Below are positions 6,043 to 7,316 of a stretch of DNA of 7,316 bases, piece by piece (the stretch's first letter is position 1; each line of letters starts with the position of its first letter). A program made the translations under genes and the position numbers. A model generated the notes under the pieces. The model had not been told where the DNA came from. It did not search any database and saw only the letters and a list, made by a program, of their open reading frames with translations. The DNA is from Chloroflexota bacterium (lineage in GTDB: Bacteria > Chloroflexota > Dehalococcoidia > E44-bin15), in NCBI GenBank assembly GCA_015222405.1, contig JADFVG010000119.1, positions 1 to 7,316 of the forward strand, given 5' to 3'.

Positions 6043-7299
6043 ATGCCTACAAGCGAAGAAAAACAAGTGTTCGAAAATGTAAGGAGGCTGATTAATGATA
6101 CTTGCGAGCGGATCGATATCCCTGACAGCTGCCGCGTAAGACTGATGGAATGCGAGCGGGAGTTGACGATCCATTTCCCGGTAAAGATGGATGATGGGGA
6201 AGTAAAGGTCTTCACCGGCTTCAGGGTGGTGCACAACCATAGCCGAGGCCCCGCCAAAGGAGGCATCCGTTACCACCCTGACGTCACCCTGGGTGAGGTA
6301 AGAGCCCTGGCGGCCTTGATGACTTTGAAGACCGCGGTTGTCAATGTCCCCTATGGTGGTGCCAAGGGAGCTGTGGTGTGCGACCCAAAGACTCTGTCTC
6401 AGGGTGAGCTCGAAAGGTTGACTCGGCGCTACGCCGCTGAAATCGCAATTCTAATGGGGCCTGAAAGCGATATCCCTGCTCCTGACGTAGGCACTAGCCC
6501 TCAGATCATGGCCTGGATTATGGACACTTACAGCACGGGAAGGGGTTATTCCGTGCCAGCAGTCGTCACCGGCAAACCTCTGGAAATAGGTGGTAGTAAG
6601 GGTAGGTTCGAGGCCACCGGGCGCGGCTGCACCGTCAGTGCTTTGCTAGCAGCCAACCATTTGGGTGTAGACCTCACGGAAGCAACGGTTGTCGTTCAAG
6701 GCTGCGGAAATGTGGGGGCGACGGCTGCTGAGCTTCTAGCGGGAGAGGGTTGCCGGGTAATAGCAATAAGCGATTCCAAGGGCGGCGTTTACAACCCCAA
6801 GGGTCTAGACCTCGAAGGCTTGCTCGCTAAGAAGAAAGAGACAGGTTCAGTGATCGGCTTCAGGAATGGCGAAACAGTAACCAATGCTGAACTCTTGGAG
6901 CTAAAATGCGATATCTTGGTAGTAGCAGCTCTTGAACAAGCGCTGGTCAAAGCTAACGCCCCTTCGGTAAAAGCAAGGATAATCGTAGAAGGCGCCAACG
7001 GTCCAACTACGCCCGATGCAAACAAGATTCTCTGTAATAAAGGCATATTCATTGCTCCTGACATACTGGCCAACGCGGGCGGCGTGATAGTATCATACCT
7101 GGAGTGGGTCCAGGGTCTGCAATCCTTCTTCTGGGATGAAGCAGAAGTAAATAACTACTTGCGGAAATTGATGACTAATGCCTTTGCCGAGGTATTACAC
7201 ATCAGCCAGCGTGAGAAAGTCGACATGAGAACGGCAGCTTATATGACTGCACTGCGCCAATTGGCAGCTGCCATGACTATCAGAGGCGTGTTCCCCTAG
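6043..7299 (+). CDS. gdhA: Glutamate dehydrogenase (Glu/Leu/Phe/Val dehydrogenase family)
   Basis: This 418-residue protein reversibly converts glutamate to 2-oxoglutarate and ammonia with NAD(P). Its length is usual for hexameric bacterial and archaeal GDH. The N-terminal substrate domain shows G-P-A-K-G-G-I-R (K72), the second lysine K96, the catalytic P-Y-G-G-A-K-G (K108) and P-A-P-D-V-G-T with catalytic D148. The Rossmann domain has V-V-Q-G-C-G-N-V-G at 217-225 and an Asp in A-I-S-D-S at 241-245, after the second strand. Later family blocks are E-G-A-N-G-P-T-T at 316-323 and A-G-G-V-I-V-S-Y-L-E-W at 345-355. The closest relatives are glutamate-type, but leucine or phenylalanine dehydrogenases share part of this pattern; length and motifs favour glutamate. 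The Asp after strand two hints at NAD rather than NADP, weakly. The start at 6043 rests on AGGAGA at 6030-6035. It lies 176 bases after the GltS-like gene, on the same strand, and could share nitrogen or redox control with it. Confidence 0.95.
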   Translation: MPTSEEKQVFENVRRLINDTCERIDIPDSCRVRLMECERELTIHFPVKMDDGEVKVFTGFRVVHNHSRGPAKGGIRYHPDVTLGEVRALAALMTLKTAVVNVPYGGAKGAVVCDPKTLSQGELERLTRRYAAEIAILMGPESDIPAPDVGTSPQIMAWIMDTYSTGRGYSVPAVVTGKPLEIGGSKGRFEATGRGCTVSALLAANHLGVDLTEATVVVQGCGNVGATAAELLAGEGCRVIAISDSKGGVYNPKGLDLEGLLAKKKETGSVIGFRNGETVTNAELLELKCDILVVAALEQALVKANAPSVKARIIVEGANGPTTPDANKILCNKGIFIAPDILANAGGVIVSYLEWVQGLQSFFWDEAEVNNYLRKLMTNAFAEVLHISQREKVDMRTAAYMTALRQLAAAMTIRGVFP

Positions 7300-7316
7300 G
7301 CCCGGTAAGAAACGGC

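Overview
The window reads as a piece of an anaerobic bacterial chromosome, with every gene on the + strand. It has bacterial-type Shine-Dalgarno sites, an HndC/HydB-style NuoF with fused ferredoxin domains, and an NrpR-family nitrogen regulator domain. NrpR is best known from methanogens but also occurs in Chloroflexota such as Dehalococcoidia. I therefore favour an uncultured Dehalococcoidia-like Chloroflexota or a similar strict anaerobe. The taxonomy is inference only. All three stop codons end intact genes here, so the genetic code looks standard.

Layout: (1) 2-403 is the 3' end of a gene whose product ends in an NrpR regulatory domain (DUF128). (2) 405-1171 is hisF, recognisable over its whole length but broken by a one-base frameshift and two in-frame stops. 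(3) 1215-5866 is a compact four-gene unit: a NuoE-like [2Fe-2S] protein, a NuoF-like flavoprotein that overlaps it, a short NuoG-like iron-sulfur protein with 20 cysteines, and a stand-alone FMN-binding glutamate-synthase-like protein with a five-cysteine N-terminus. (4) 5867-6042 is a leader region with strong ribosome-binding sites and two tiny ORFs. (5) 6043-7299 is a complete glutamate dehydrogenase. The last 17 bases hold nothing I can name.

How the genes may work together: the NuoE and NuoF homologues form the standard module that oxidises NAD(P)H and passes electrons through iron-sulfur clusters. The usual partners of such a module (an H-cluster hydrogenase, a molybdopterin formate dehydrogenase, or the full NuoG) are absent. 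In their place are a minimal NuoG-like electron-transfer subunit and a GltS-domain flavoprotein. The simplest reading is one complex in which NAD(P)H electrons reach the FMN of the GltS-like subunit, or run in reverse. That subunit lacks the glutaminase domain and the usual [3Fe-4S] cysteines, and its active-site motifs differ from true glutamate synthase, so its substrate is unknown. The neighbouring nitrogen regulator and glutamate dehydrogenase suggest glutamate or amino-nitrogen metabolism. This complex is the most interesting part of the window.
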